DNA of 64,000 nucleotides from Planctomycetota bacterium (GCA_016795325.1 JAEUHY010000023.1:62001-126000); one strand, 5' to 3'. Numbered from the stretch's first letter, positions 50,062-59,317 are shown. Numbers and translations: made by a program. Notes: generated by a model not told the origin, from the letters alone.

Positions 50062-50946
50062 CTAGCGGCGGATCAGGGCGACGAGGTCGCGCACGGAGTC
50101 GACCACGTGGTCGATCGCGCCGTCCGCGCGGCCGTCCAGCACCCAGCGCGGCGTGTGCGGATGGCGGCGCAGCACGAGTTCGCGCGGCGCGCAGGCGAGC
50201 TTCTCGCGGCGCAACACGTGCGGCAGCGCGAGGTCGAGCGAGAACACGTCGCCAATCACCATCTGCGGCTCTTCTTCGTCGAAGACCTTGCGGTACAGCG
50301 GCCGGTCGACGCGGATCGTGCGGCCGGCGAGCTGGATCGACGCGTCGGTGGGCCCGAGCGTCATCTTCTGCGCGGCGCCGCGCACGCGCATCTGGCCGCC
50401 CGCTTCGACGCGTGCGTCGACGCCGATCTGGCGGAACCAGCCGACGATCTTCTCGGAGCTCGAGTTCGACACGACCACGACTTCGACGCCGTGTGCGAGC
50501 AGCTCCTCGAGCATCTGCTTCGCTCCCGGCACTAACGCCGGAGGGTGTTGGATGCGAAAGGCCGCGGTCGCGCTCATGAAGCAGTGGTCGGCGAACTTCG
50601 TCAGCGTCTCGAAGCCGCTCGCTAGCACCGCGTCGCGGTAGCGCTTGGCCGTCGGCTCGTCGCGGCGCTCGTCGAGCAGCATCGCGATCGCGTTCGCTTC
50701 GCAGAACGGATCTTCGTCGACGTAGGCCGTGATGCGGCCGTCCGGCGCCCAGCCGTAGCGCGCGGGCTCGAGCTTGACGCGGCGCTCGAACTCCTCGAAG
50801 TGCTCGCGCGCCTGATCGGCGCCGACGCCCGCGAGACGCGCGGCTTCGGCGATGAGGTAGAGCTTGACGTTCTGCGCTTCGAAGGCCTGGTCGGTCCAGA
50901 CGCCGTCGAAGTCGGACAGGAGCTTGAACGGGGCCGTGCGCGCCAT
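50062..50946 (-). CDS. HAD superfamily phosphatase
   Basis: The 294-residue cytoplasmic protein carries motif I LLSDFDGVWTD (Asp12 and Asp14), motif II VVVVSNSSSEK, a conserved lysine region and motif IV QMVIGDVFSLDLALP. The cap insertion between motifs I and II is long (about 110 residues) and helical, giving a C1-type cap. It would hydrolyse a phosphorylated small molecule; substrate not known. The MFS organophosphate-type carrier is directly downstream, and the pseudouridine synthase gene lies 11 nt upstream, on the same strand, so all three may be one operon. Confidence 0.78.
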   Translation of the reverse strand: MARTAPFKLLSDFDGVWTDQAFEAQNVKLYLIAEAARLAGVGADQAREHFEEFERRVKLEPARYGWAPDGRITAYVDEDPFCEANAIAMLLDERRDEPTAKRYRDAVLASGFETLTKFADHCFMSATAAFRIQHPPALVPGAKQMLEELLAHGVEVVVVSNSSSEKIVGWFRQIGVDARVEAGGQMRVRGAAQKMTLGPTDASIQLAGRTIRVDRPLYRKVFDEEEPQMVIGDVFSLDLALPHVLRREKLACAPRELVLRRHPHTPRWVLDGRADGAIDHVVDSVRDLVALIRR

Positions 50947-50957
50947 GGGGCGCGAGA

Positions 50958-51707
50958 TCATACGGAGCCAGCCAGCGCGCGGACCTCGAAGGGCTTCAAC
51001 TTGCGCGTTTGTCCGGCGGCGAGGGCGCCCAGTTCGAGCGGGCCGATCGCGACGCGGTGCAGCGCCAGCACGCGGCTGCCCACGGCTTCGAGCATGCGGC
51101 GCACCTGGCGGTTGCGGCCCTCGGCGATGGCCAGCGCCAGGCGCGTGTCCGGGCCCTGTTCGCCCAGGCGCTCGACGCGCGCCGGCGCCGTGCGGCCGTC
51201 GTCGAGCTCCACGCCCGTGCGCAGCCGCTCGAGCTGCGCCTCGTCGAGCGCGCCGCGCGCCAGCACCTCGTAGCGCTTGAACAGCTTCGAACGCGGGTTG
51301 GTCACGCGCTCGGCCCAGTCCGTGTCGTTGGTGAACAGCAGCAGTCCGCTCGTCTCGCGATCCAGGCGTCCAACAGGCGCGATCCACGAGTCGAGGTCGC
51401 CGAGCAGCTCGTACACCGTTGCGCGGCCGCGCTCGTCGCTGCGCGTCGTCACGTACCCAACGGGTTTGTGGAACGCGAAGTAGACCAGCGACTTGGCCTG
51501 CAGCGGCGCGTCGTCGAGCTCGACGCGGTCGCGCTCGAGGTCGACCCACACCTGTGGATCCCGGACGCGCAGCCCGTTCACCCGCACGCGGCCAGCGGTG
51601 ATCGCCTCCTGCGCTTGGGAACGCGACATGGCTCCGGCCCGCGAGAGCGCGCGGTCGAGCGTCTTGCGCTCGCGCTGCGGCAGGTCGCGGTGGGGTCGAG
51701 ACGCCAT
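50958..51707 (-). CDS. RsuA/RluB-family pseudouridine synthase
   Basis: The 249-residue protein has an N-terminal S4 RNA-binding domain (LDRALSRAGAMSRSQAQEAI, then VRVNGLRVRDP) and the catalytic domain with VGRLDRETSGLLLFTND, where Asp116 is the nucleophile. KRYEVLARGALDEAQLERL and EGRNRQVRRMLEAVG complete the RsuA/RluB/RluE/RluF pattern. It isomerises uridine to pseudouridine in 16S or 23S rRNA; which one cannot be decided from sequence. It heads a probable three-gene operon with the HAD and MFS genes and is divergent from the S8 protease gene. Confidence 0.9.
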   Translation of the reverse strand: MASRPHRDLPQRERKTLDRALSRAGAMSRSQAQEAITAGRVRVNGLRVRDPQVWVDLERDRVELDDAPLQAKSLVYFAFHKPVGYVTTRSDERGRATVYELLGDLDSWIAPVGRLDRETSGLLLFTNDTDWAERVTNPRSKLFKRYEVLARGALDEAQLERLRTGVELDDGRTAPARVERLGEQGPDTRLALAIAEGRNRQVRRMLEAVGSRVLALHRVAIGPLELGALAAGQTRKLKPFEVRALAGSV

Positions 51708-51842
51708 GCGCCACGAATGCTAGCCCGCTCGCGCGTTCACCCTCGATTTTTTTGCCACTTGCGTGATGGCTGGCCGCCGCGGATTGCGTACTTCTCGTGC
51801 GCAGCTCTGCGATCGCGGCCGCCGCGCGGTACAGGACAATCC

Positions 51843-53678
51843 ATGAGACACGTTGCACAGCTTGGGTCTTCGCTTCTTGTTTGCAGCTTGGCAGCCTGCG
51901 GCGGCGGAGGAGGTGGTGGAGGGGGCGGCGGCGGTTCTGCGCCGGCCGTGCCTGCCAACCTCGCCGCACAGGTCGTGAACGGCGACACCGTCCGGCTGAC
52001 CTGGGACGGCTCTGCCGGCGCCGGTTCGTACCGCGTCTACTACGACCTCGACGCCGGCGTCGAACGCGCGGAGGCGTCCTTCGTCGAGGCGATCGCGCAC
52101 AACAACGGTTTGGCGCTGCAGACCATCGACCTCGATGCGCAGCCGTCCGCGCGCGTGGTGCTCGCCATCACGGCCGTGAGCCCCAACGGCGACGAGAGCG
52201 CGCTTTCGAGCGAAGTGGTCGCGGCGCTGCCCGACAGCGCGAACTTCGACCCCTTGTTCGGCGATCAGTGGCACCTCGTGAACACGGGGCAAGGCGGCGG
52301 AACCTTCGGCGAGGACGCGAACGTCGCGCCGGTGCACGCGGTCAACATCCTCGGCGACGGCGTGCGCATCGCGGTCGTCGACGACGGCCTCGAGATCGCG
52401 CACGAGGATTTGCTCTTCAACGTGCCGCCGGGTCTGTCGTTCAACTACCTCAACGGCTCGAGTGATCCGACCGGCGGCGACCACGGGACCGAGTGCGCGG
52501 GAGTTGCGGCCGCGATCGGGCTCAACGACGTCGGCGGCATGGGCGCCGCGCCCGAGGCGCAACTCGTGGGCTACAACCTGCTTCTCAACCTCACGACGGC
52601 CAACGAAGCCAACGCGATGACGCGCAGCGCCGCCGCGAACTGGATCAGCAGCAACTCGTGGGGCGCCGCGGACGGGCTCGGGATTCCGCAGCGTTCGAAC
52701 GCGACCTGGCGCGCGGCGATCGACACGGGGCTCGCCACCGGGCGCAACGGGCTGGGCCTGATCTACGTGTGGGCTGCCGGCAACGGCGGACTCTCCGGTC
52801 CCAACCCTGGCGACAACTCCAACAGCGACGGGCAGGCCAACTACTTCGGCGTGATCGCGGTCGGCGCGGTCGGAGACAACGGCGAGAAGGCGAGCTACTC
52901 CGAGAACGGCGCCAACTTGCTCCTTTGCGCGCCCTCGATGGGCGACAACAACCACGGCATCACGACGGTGGACCGCACCGGCGCCGCGGGCGTCAACGAC
53001 GGAGCGCAGGCCGGCGACTACCTCGATCCGAACTACACCAACACGTTCAACGGCACCTCGTCGTCGACGCCGCTGGTCGCCGGAGTCGCGGCGCTCGTGC
53101 TCGAGGCCGCTCCGGGGCTGACCTGGCGCGACCTGCGGCTTGTGCTCGCACGCTCCGCGCGCCAGAACGACGCGCTCGATCCGAGCTGGTTCACCAACGG
53201 CGCAGGCGTGAAATTCAGCCACAAATACGGCTTTGGCTGCGTCGATGCAGAGGCGGCGGTCGCCGTTGCGCTCACGCACACGAGCGTCGGTCCGCTGCTT
53301 TCGACGAACACGCCGGACAGCGCCGTCAACACGCCGATTCCGGACAACAACCTCACCGGCGTGTCCGACGACATCGCCGTCGTCGGCAGTGGCATCAACT
53401 TCATCGAACACGTCGAGGTGCGCTTCGACGCGGACGACCACCCGTACGTGGGGGACCTCCAAGTCGCGCTGGTCTCGCCCTCGGGCTCGGTGAGTGTGCT
53501 CAGCGAAGCGAACTTCGCCGTCAACCAGGCCTCGTCCTACGACGACTGGGTGTTCGGCACGAACGTGCACCTCGACGAGCCGGCCGACGGAACGTGGACG
53601 CTGGTGGTGCGCGACCTCGGCGCCAACGACACCGGAACCTTCAAGTCCTGGGGCCTGCGCATCCGCGGCCGCAACTGA
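51843..53678 (+). CDS. Secreted S8 (subtilisin/kexin-type) serine protease with P-domain
   Basis: The 611-residue lipoprotein begins with a signal and lipobox (SSLLVCSLAACG) followed by a run of twelve glycines as a spacer. A fibronectin-like domain (VRLTWDGSAGAGSYRVYYDL) precedes the catalytic domain with Asp180 in IAVVDDGLEIAHED, His214 in GGDHGTECAG, the oxyanion asparagine in YVWAAGNGG and Ser406 in NGTSSSTPLVAG. The last 130 residues form a proprotein-convertase P-domain (EVRFDADDHPYVGDLQVALV to GTFKSWGLRIRG). No propeptide of the usual type is visible between signal and catalytic part. The next gene encodes a propeptide-like lipoprotein 41 nt downstream. It probably acts at the cell surface. 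Confidence 0.9.
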   Translation: MRHVAQLGSSLLVCSLAACGGGGGGGGGGGGSAPAVPANLAAQVVNGDTVRLTWDGSAGAGSYRVYYDLDAGVERAEASFVEAIAHNNGLALQTIDLDAQPSARVVLAITAVSPNGDESALSSEVVAALPDSANFDPLFGDQWHLVNTGQGGGTFGEDANVAPVHAVNILGDGVRIAVVDDGLEIAHEDLLFNVPPGLSFNYLNGSSDPTGGDHGTECAGVAAAIGLNDVGGMGAAPEAQLVGYNLLLNLTTANEANAMTRSAAANWISSNSWGAADGLGIPQRSNATWRAAIDTGLATGRNGLGLIYVWAAGNGGLSGPNPGDNSNSDGQANYFGVIAVGAVGDNGEKASYSENGANLLLCAPSMGDNNHGITTVDRTGAAGVNDGAQAGDYLDPNYTNTFNGTSSSTPLVAGVAALVLEAAPGLTWRDLRLVLARSARQNDALDPSWFTNGAGVKFSHKYGFGCVDAEAAVAVALTHTSVGPLLSTNTPDSAVNTPIPDNNLTGVSDDIAVVGSGINFIEHVEVRFDADDHPYVGDLQVALVSPSGSVSVLSEANFAVNQASSYDDWVFGTNVHLDEPADGTWTLVVRDLGANDTGTFKSWGLRIRGRN

Positions 53679-53719
53679 TTCCACACGACCCTCTTCGCAA
53701 GCACGCCCCAAGTCGAACC

Positions 53720-54460
53720 ATGAAGTCCTTCGCCATCCTCGTTGCCGCCACGCTGTTCTGCGCCTGCGCCGCCGATGCTCCGCCGCCGGTCGACGCCAGC
53801 ACGCCGAGTCCTGCGCCCAACACTGCGCCCAACACTGCGCCTGACGCTTCAGGCAGCACAACGCCGAGCGCCGGTCGCTCGGCCCAAAATCCCGCTTCGG
53901 AGGCTCGCCCGGTGGGCGACAAGAACAACCGCGCCGCACAGGACCTGGTCGAACGCATCGAGTACTACGACGGCGCCGACAAGCGCGCGTTGTGGCTCTC
54001 GAGCGACTTGGTCGCGGAACTCACGCCGAGCGAGCCCGGGCGCGCGGCCGTGCTCGCGCGCGATGCGCAGGCGCTGGAGCGTCCGCAGAGCTCGCGCGGC
54101 GTGCGCGTGTGGCGCGTGCGCGCGCAGGAAGGCGTCGACGCCCTCGCGCGCAGCCTCACCCGCGAGCAAGTGAAGTTCGCGCCCGTCGTTCACGAGAGCG
54201 CGAGCAGCGCGGCGCCGATGCTTGCCCTTCCGGGCGGCGCGGTCGCGACGTTCCCGGCCGGCTGGGATCGCGCGCGCATCGACACGTGGCTCGCGGCGCG
54301 TGGCTTGCGCGTCGAGTCGACCGTCGTCGCCGAAGCGAACATGCACCTCGTCGCGACGGCGCCCGGCTTGGAGTCGGTGCGCATCGCCAACGAGCTATAC
54401 GAGAGCGGCGAGCTCGTCGCTTGCACTCCGAACCTGTGGCGCGAGGCGCGCACGCGCTGA
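53720..54460 (+). CDS. Lipoprotein with detached S8-propeptide-like domain
   Basis: The 246-residue protein has a lipoprotein signal (SFAILVAATLFCACA), a proline/serine/threonine-rich stalk with a repeated APNT unit, then a middle part with ALWLSSDLVAELTPSEPGRA. The C-terminal 75 residues read VATFPAGWDRARIDTWLAAR, GLRVESTVVAEANMHLVAT and IANELYESGELVACTPNLW. This strand-helix-strand order with a final P-N-x-W is that of the propeptide (inhibitor I9/fervidolysin-like) found at the front of many S8 proteases. It lies 41 nt after the S8 gene, which lacks its own propeptide, so it may fold or inhibit that protease in trans. This relationship is inference. Confidence 0.62.
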   Translation: MKSFAILVAATLFCACAADAPPPVDASTPSPAPNTAPNTAPDASGSTTPSAGRSAQNPASEARPVGDKNNRAAQDLVERIEYYDGADKRALWLSSDLVAELTPSEPGRAAVLARDAQALERPQSSRGVRVWRVRAQEGVDALARSLTREQVKFAPVVHESASSAAPMLALPGGAVATFPAGWDRARIDTWLAARGLRVESTVVAEANMHLVATAPGLESVRIANELYESGELVACTPNLWREARTR

Positions 54461-54470
54461 GCGCGCGTCG

Positions 54471-57218
54471 TCAGGAACGCCGCGGCGCGCCGGGCCGGCG
54501 CGTGAAGTTCGTCTCGCCCAGACCGCGCGCGCGCCCGCCTTCGACGCGGGTGCGCGCTTTGTCTTCGATGAGCAGCGCCGCCAACGCGGTCCAACCGGTT
54601 TGGTGGCTCGCGCCCAGGCCCGCGCCGGTGTCGGCGTGGAAGTACTCGTGGAACAGCACGAGCTCCTTCCAATGCGGATCGTCGCGGTAACGCAGGTTCT
54701 TGCCGTGGCAGGGGCGCTGGCCGCTCTCGTCCGGGAGGAAGAGTCGCGCGAGGCGGTCGGCGAGCTCGTGCGCGACGACGTCGAGCGTCACGCGTCGGCC
54801 AGAACCGGTCGGGAACTCGACCTTCAACTCGTCGCCATAGAAGTGGTGGTAGCGCTCGAGCGCTTCGATCACGAGGAAGTTGATCGGGAACCACACCGGC
54901 CCGCGCCAGTTGGAATTGCCGCCGAAAAGCGTCGTGTTCGACTCGCCCGGCGCGTAGTCGACCGTGTACGTGCGGCCGGAGAGCTGGATCGAAAACGGCT
55001 GGCGCGCGTGCACCTTGGAGAGCGAGCGGATGCCGTAGGGCGAGAGGAATTCACTCTCGTCGAGCACGTAGCGCAGCATGCGCTCGAGCCGTTCGCGCGA
55101 AGGAATCGCGAGCAGCCGCAGCCCTTCGTGCGCTTCGCAGCGTTCGAGGTAGCCGATGCGCCGCGCGAGGTCCTTGCGGTTGTCGAGGAACCACTGCATG
55201 CGCTTGGCGAAGCCAGGCAGGCGCTCGAGTGTGGCTTGGTCGAGGATTTCGACGGCCACCAGCGGCATCACGCCGACCAGTGAGCGCACGCGCAGCGGCG
55301 TGGTCTTGCCCTCCAGCGTGAGCTGGTCGTAGTAGAAGCCGTCCTGCTCGTCCCACAGACCGGCGCCGCCCAGCGAGTTCATCGCGTCCGCGATGGCGAC
55401 GTAGTGCTCGAAGAACTTCGAGGCCATGTCCTCGTAGGAGGGGTCCTCCTTGGCGAGCTCGATCGCGATCGAGAGCATCGTTCCGCAGTAGAACGCCATC
55501 CACGCCGTGCCGTCGGCTTGGTCGAGGCTGCCGCCGCCCGGCAGCGGCGCGCTGCGGTCGAACACGCCGATGTTGTCCAGGCCCAGGAAGCCGCCGGCGA
55601 ACACGTGGCGACCGGCGTGGTCCTTGCGGTTGACCCACCAGGTGAAGTTGAGCAGCAGCTTCTGGAAGCAGCTCGCGAGCCAGCGCCGATCGCGCCGACC
55701 GGGCGGCCCCGACTTCTTGTACACGCGCCAGCAGGCCCAGGCGTGCACCGGCGGGTTCACGTCGTCGAAGGCCCATTCGTAGGCCGGAATCTGCCCGTTG
55801 GGGTGCATGTACCACTCGCGCAGGAACAGCCCGAGTTGGTGCTTGGCGAATTCGATGTCGATCTTCGCGAAGGGCAGCATGTGGAACGCGAGGTCCCACG
55901 CCGCGTACCAGGGGTACTCCCACTTGTCGGGCATCGACACGACGTCGCGGTTGTACAGGTGCGTCCAACCGTGATTGCGTCCGCGCTTGCGCTGCGGCGG
56001 AGGAGCGGGCTGCGCCGGATCGCCTTCGAGCCAGTCGGGGACGATGTAGTGGTAGAACTGCTTGGTCCAGCACAGACCTGCGTACGCCTGGCGCATCGCA
56101 GCGCGCTCGTGGCTGTCGGCGCTCGCCGGAAGCCGCGAGGCGTAGAACTCGTCGGCTTCCTTGCGGCGCAGCGCGATGAGCTTGTCGAAGCCCGCGCCGA
56201 ACGCGCTCGCCTTGGCCTCCGACGACGCGCGCAAACGCGCACGCAGCACGGCGCGTCCGCCCGCTGCGATCGAGAGCCGGTACCAAGCGGCGGCTTTGGT
56301 GCCGCGTTCATCGGGCGCCACGGCGTCTTCTTTGGTTTCGACGACGAGCTCGTGGAAGGCGTCCTTGAAGTAGCGCGCCGCGCTCTGCGCGCCGAAGAGC
56401 TTCGGCACGTTGGTCTCGTTCTCGGTGAACAAGAGGCGCGGACGCGAGCCGTCCGGAGCAACGTCGAACTCGAGCTCGTACGCGCCGAGCGTGTCATGCT
56501 CCGCGCGCAGCGTCGTTTCACCCGCGCGAACGATCGACGGCTTGGGGCCGTGTTCTTCGCCGCTGCGGCCCCAACTCCAGGTGTTGCGGAACCACAGCTG
56601 CGGCAGCACGTCGAGCCGCGCCTCCTCGGCGCCGCGATTGTGGATCTCGATCACGATCAACACATCGCTCTGCCCGGACTTGGCGTAGTCGACGAACACG
56701 TCGAAGTAGCGCTCCTGCGCGAACACGCCCGTGTCCTCGAGCTCGTACTCCGCGTCGCGCTTGCCGCGCCGGCGGCTCTCTTCGACCAGCGCTTCGTACG
56801 GAAACGCCGCCTGCGGGTACTTGTAGAGCCCGCGCATGTACGAGTGCGTCGGCGTCGAGTCGAGGTAGTAGTAGCACTCCTTGACGTCCTCGCCGTGGTT
56901 GCCTTCGGGACCGCTCAGCCCGAACAGCCGCTCCTTGAGCATGCGGTCGCGGCCATTCCACAGCGCGAGCGCGAAGCACAGCCGACCTTGCCGGTCGCAG
57001 ATGCCGAGCAGGCCGTCTTCGCCCCAGCGGTACGCGCGCGAGCGCGCATGCTCGTGGGGGAAGTAGCTCCAGGCCGAACCGTCGGCGCTGTAGTCCTCGC
57101 GCACGGTGCCCCACTGGCGCTCGGCGAGGTACGGCCCCCAACGCTTCCAGTTCGCTTCGCGCGCTTGGTCTTGGGCTAGGCGCAGGTCCTCCGCGGTGTC
57201 GGTGCGAGTTTGGGGCAT
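54471..57218 (-). CDS. GH63-like glucosidase
   Basis: The 915-residue protein (ATG at 57218; an in-frame GTG at 57230 would add four residues) has no signal peptide. Family blocks are ANWKRWGPYLAERQWGTVRE and HARSRAYRWGEDGLLGICDR at the N-terminus, an N-terminal beta-sandwich region to about 380, and an (alpha/alpha)6 barrel with WYAAWDLAFHMLPFAKIDIE, GFLGLDNIGVFDRSAPLPGG and GNSNWRGPVWFPINFLVIEA. These match GH63-type bacterial glucosidases/mannosylglycerate-hydrolase relatives. It would hydrolyse a glucosyl or glyceryl glycoside in the cytoplasm. It is divergent from an ECF sigma gene and convergent with the propeptide-like gene. Confidence 0.85.
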   Translation of the reverse strand: MPQTRTDTAEDLRLAQDQAREANWKRWGPYLAERQWGTVREDYSADGSAWSYFPHEHARSRAYRWGEDGLLGICDRQGRLCFALALWNGRDRMLKERLFGLSGPEGNHGEDVKECYYYLDSTPTHSYMRGLYKYPQAAFPYEALVEESRRRGKRDAEYELEDTGVFAQERYFDVFVDYAKSGQSDVLIVIEIHNRGAEEARLDVLPQLWFRNTWSWGRSGEEHGPKPSIVRAGETTLRAEHDTLGAYELEFDVAPDGSRPRLLFTENETNVPKLFGAQSAARYFKDAFHELVVETKEDAVAPDERGTKAAAWYRLSIAAGGRAVLRARLRASSEAKASAFGAGFDKLIALRRKEADEFYASRLPASADSHERAAMRQAYAGLCWTKQFYHYIVPDWLEGDPAQPAPPPQRKRGRNHGWTHLYNRDVVSMPDKWEYPWYAAWDLAFHMLPFAKIDIEFAKHQLGLFLREWYMHPNGQIPAYEWAFDDVNPPVHAWACWRVYKKSGPPGRRDRRWLASCFQKLLLNFTWWVNRKDHAGRHVFAGGFLGLDNIGVFDRSAPLPGGGSLDQADGTAWMAFYCGTMLSIAIELAKEDPSYEDMASKFFEHYVAIADAMNSLGGAGLWDEQDGFYYDQLTLEGKTTPLRVRSLVGVMPLVAVEILDQATLERLPGFAKRMQWFLDNRKDLARRIGYLERCEAHEGLRLLAIPSRERLERMLRYVLDESEFLSPYGIRSLSKVHARQPFSIQLSGRTYTVDYAPGESNTTLFGGNSNWRGPVWFPINFLVIEALERYHHFYGDELKVEFPTGSGRRVTLDVVAHELADRLARLFLPDESGQRPCHGKNLRYRDDPHWKELVLFHEYFHADTGAGLGASHQTGWTALAALLIEDKARTRVEGGRARGLGETNFTRRPGAPRRS

Positions 57219-57337
57219 GGGGTGATTCACACGGCGGAGCGCCGCTGCGGTTTATCGAACCTAGAGGCGCGGTGCAAAAGACTTCGTGCGCCGTGCGCTT
57301 CCGGCGCAGGACGAACAGGGCTACCTTTCTCGCGTCC

Positions 57338-57985
57338 ATGCGAGCCGATTCGACCCAGCGCGAGCGCGCCGCCACGAGTGCGGACGAGGCGGCGGAACTC
57401 GCGCTGCTCGTGCGCCTGCGCGCCGGCGAAGAGGCGGCCTTCGCCGAGTTGGTTGCGGAGCATGCCTCGCGCATGCTCGCCGCGGCGCGCCGCATCCTGC
57501 GCTCGGACGAAGACGCTCAGGACGCCGTCCAAGACGCCTTCTTGTCGGCGTTCAAGGCGCTCGAGCGCTTTCAGGGCGATTCGCGCCTCTCGACCTGGCT
57601 GCACCGCATCGCGATCAACGCCGCGTTGATGCGCCTGCGCTCGCAGAAGCGGCGGCGCGAGCAGGACGTCGACGAGTTGCTGCCGAGCTTCGCCGAGGAC
57701 GGCCACCATGAGCTCGCGCCCAAGCGCTGGTCCGAGGAGGCCGAGGATCCGCTGGTGGTCGCCGAATCGCGCGCCCTGGTGCGCGCCAAGATCGACGAGT
57801 TGCCCGACAATTACCGCGTGGCGCTCGTGCTGCGCGACATCGAGGGCCTGGGCAACGAGGAACTCGCCGAGCGCCTGGGCGTAAGCGTGAACGCGGCCAA
57901 GATCCGGGTCCACCGCGCGCGGCAGGCGCTCAAGACCTTGCTCGACCCGCACTTCAGCGAGTCCGCGGAACCCGAGCGACCCTGA
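57338..57985 (+). CDS. ECF-type RNA polymerase sigma factor
   Basis: The 215-residue protein shows region 2 (AFAELVAEHASRMLAAARRI and DAQDAVQDAFLSAFKALERF, then STWLHRIAINAALMRL) and region 4 (LPDNYRVALVLRDIEGLGNE, LGVSVNAAKIRVHRARQAL). Start ATG at 57338 gives a normal ECF length with a short charged N-terminus. A zinc-binding anti-sigma-like gene follows 76 nt downstream on the same strand. It is the RpoE/SigW-like type that recruits RNA polymerase in response to an envelope or redox signal; the regulon is unknown. Confidence 0.9.
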   Translation: MRADSTQRERAATSADEAAELALLVRLRAGEEAAFAELVAEHASRMLAAARRILRSDEDAQDAVQDAFLSAFKALERFQGDSRLSTWLHRIAINAALMRLRSQKRRREQDVDELLPSFAEDGHHELAPKRWSEEAEDPLVVAESRALVRAKIDELPDNYRVALVLRDIEGLGNEELAERLGVSVNAAKIRVHRARQALKTLLDPHFSESAEPERP

Positions 57986-58061
57986 AACGCCCCACTTTCG
58001 CTTACCTGGCCGAAACCCCCGCGCCCGCGCCGCATCCAAGGCCCTCGACAGGCAACCCTCC

Positions 58062-58430
58062 GTGAACTGCGTCCAGTTCGAATCCGCGATCGAAGCTCTG
58101 CGCACCGGCGCACCGGGCGCCGCCGTCTGCGATCAGTTCCGCGCGCACGCGCGCTCCTGCCCGAGCTGCGCCACCCGCTTCGGCCCGTACCTCAAGACCA
58201 AGTGCTCCGAGATCACGGACTTTCTCTGCGACTACTTCGATGGGAACTTGCAGGGCGACACGCGCCAAGTGTTCGACTTCCACATCAACGCTTGCCCCGA
58301 GTGCCGCTGCTACCTCGACTCCTACGCACTCACCGTGCGCCGCACGCGCGAACTCTCGGTCGCCAGCGAGCCCGCTCCGCAGCGCCTGATCGACGCGATC
58401 CTGGCCGCGCGCCGCGCGCAGTCGAACTAG
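58062..58430 (+). CDS. Zinc-finger anti-sigma factor with two HC2-like modules
   Basis: The 122-residue protein starts at a GTG. It carries two H-x3-C-x2-C elements: HARSCPSC at residues 29-36 and HINACPECRCY near 72-82, the second in the usual zf-HC2 frame with ITDFLCDYFDGNLQGD in front. The first belongs to a shorter, degenerate copy. No membrane helix is visible, so it would be a soluble ZAS-type anti-sigma that releases the upstream sigma factor when zinc or thiols change. Two ZAS modules in one small protein are uncommon. A 32-bp tandem duplication covers its 3' end. Confidence 0.75.
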   Translation: MNCVQFESAIEALRTGAPGAAVCDQFRAHARSCPSCATRFGPYLKTKCSEITDFLCDYFDGNLQGDTRQVFDFHINACPECRCYLDSYALTVRRTRELSVASEPAPQRLIDAILAARRAQSN

Positions 58431-58460
58431 GCCGCGCGGAGCGCCGCGCGCAGTCGAACT
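58409..58460 (+). repeat. 20-bp direct repeat (32-bp period) over the anti-sigma stop codon
   Basis: Bases 58409-58428 are repeated at 58441-58460. The first copy leads into the stop codon TAG (58428-58430); after the second comes TGA in the other frame. This looks like a small tandem duplication that did not disturb the gene. Confidence 0.8.
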
Positions 58461-58481
58461 GAGCCGCGCTGCCGATCGCGC

Positions 58482-59120
58482 CTAGAAGCGCTTGAACTCG
58501 AGCAGCGTTTCGCCGCGTGTGTAGGCGACGCCGCTCGCGCCCACGGTCGGCGGTTCGTACATCACGCCGCGCCCGGTGAGCTTGAACTCGCCCTCGGAGC
58601 CGTCGCCGAAGCGCAGTTGGAAGTAGTAGGTCGTGGCGCCGACTTGCTCGGAGAGTTCGGTGCGGCTCTTGCGGTCGAGCACGCGCGCCGGGCGGCGCAG
58701 CATCGGTTGGTGCTTGGAGTTGCCGCGCAGGGTGACGGCGCCGGCGAACAGGAAGATCGCGATCGCGGCGAGCACGACGGAGCCGAGCACGGGCGGGCGT
58801 CCGAGGAAACCGCCCTCGAAGAACAGGGCCGCGATCACCAGCGAGAGCGCGAGCACGACGAGCGTAGCCATGCCCCAGGCGTGCAGGCGCGCAGCCTTGC
58901 GCTCGACGATCGGATCGACGGGCGACCAGGTGAGCGCCGCGGCGTACAGCGGGTGCGCTTCGATCTTCTTGAGCAGCTTCGCCGTCTCGTCGTCGGCGGG
59001 CGCGGAGGCGGCGCCCATGCGCAGCGGCGCGGCGCAATAGGCGCAGAGCGAGAGGTCCGTGCGGTGCAGCTTGACGCCGCAGGTCGGGCAATGCGTGAGC
59101 GGTTGGGTCGCCGTGGCCAT
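58482..59120 (-). CDS. Zinc-ribbon membrane protein with DUF2500-like domain
   Basis: The 212-residue protein has a double-cysteine zinc ribbon at the N-terminus (HCPTCGVKLHRTDLSLCAYC, residues 10-29), two membrane helices at about 85-105 and 112-132 (ATLVVLALSLVIAALFF, LGSVVLAAIAIFLFAGAV), and a C-terminal domain with RRPARVLDRKSRTELSE and TYYFQLRFGDGSEGEFKLTG, matching the DUF2500 pattern. Function unknown; such domains are small beta-rich modules in membrane proteins. It is divergent from lpdA across 197 nt. Confidence 0.75.
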   Translation of the reverse strand: MATATQPLTHCPTCGVKLHRTDLSLCAYCAAPLRMGAASAPADDETAKLLKKIEAHPLYAAALTWSPVDPIVERKAARLHAWGMATLVVLALSLVIAALFFEGGFLGRPPVLGSVVLAAIAIFLFAGAVTLRGNSKHQPMLRRPARVLDRKSRTELSEQVGATTYYFQLRFGDGSEGEFKLTGRGVMYEPPTVGASGVAYTRGETLLEFKRF

Positions 59121-59317
59121 GGGGGATTGACGGGCAAAGAGGGTAATCGGCGCGCGCGCCCCTGTCGCCTGATCGTTTTTCCCGCGCGGGTCACGAAGCC
59201 GACGCGCGCGCTCCGCCGGGCTGGCCGCGTCCTCTATAGTGCCGGGCCTTTTCGCGCGCTCCCGGGTCGATTCCTGGGCCCGCGCACTCCCCGCAGCTCC
59301 TCGCCCCGTTCCCGCCC

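Noticed and set aside
51910..51945. Run of glycine codons in the S8 gene as a frameshift or assembly artefact
   Set aside because: The frame continues cleanly and glycine spacers after the lipid-modified cysteine are common in such lipoproteins.
58070..58090. A tRNA-like T-arm sequence (GTTCGAATC)
   Set aside because: It is inside the anti-sigma gene and no acceptor or anticodon arm can be folded around it.
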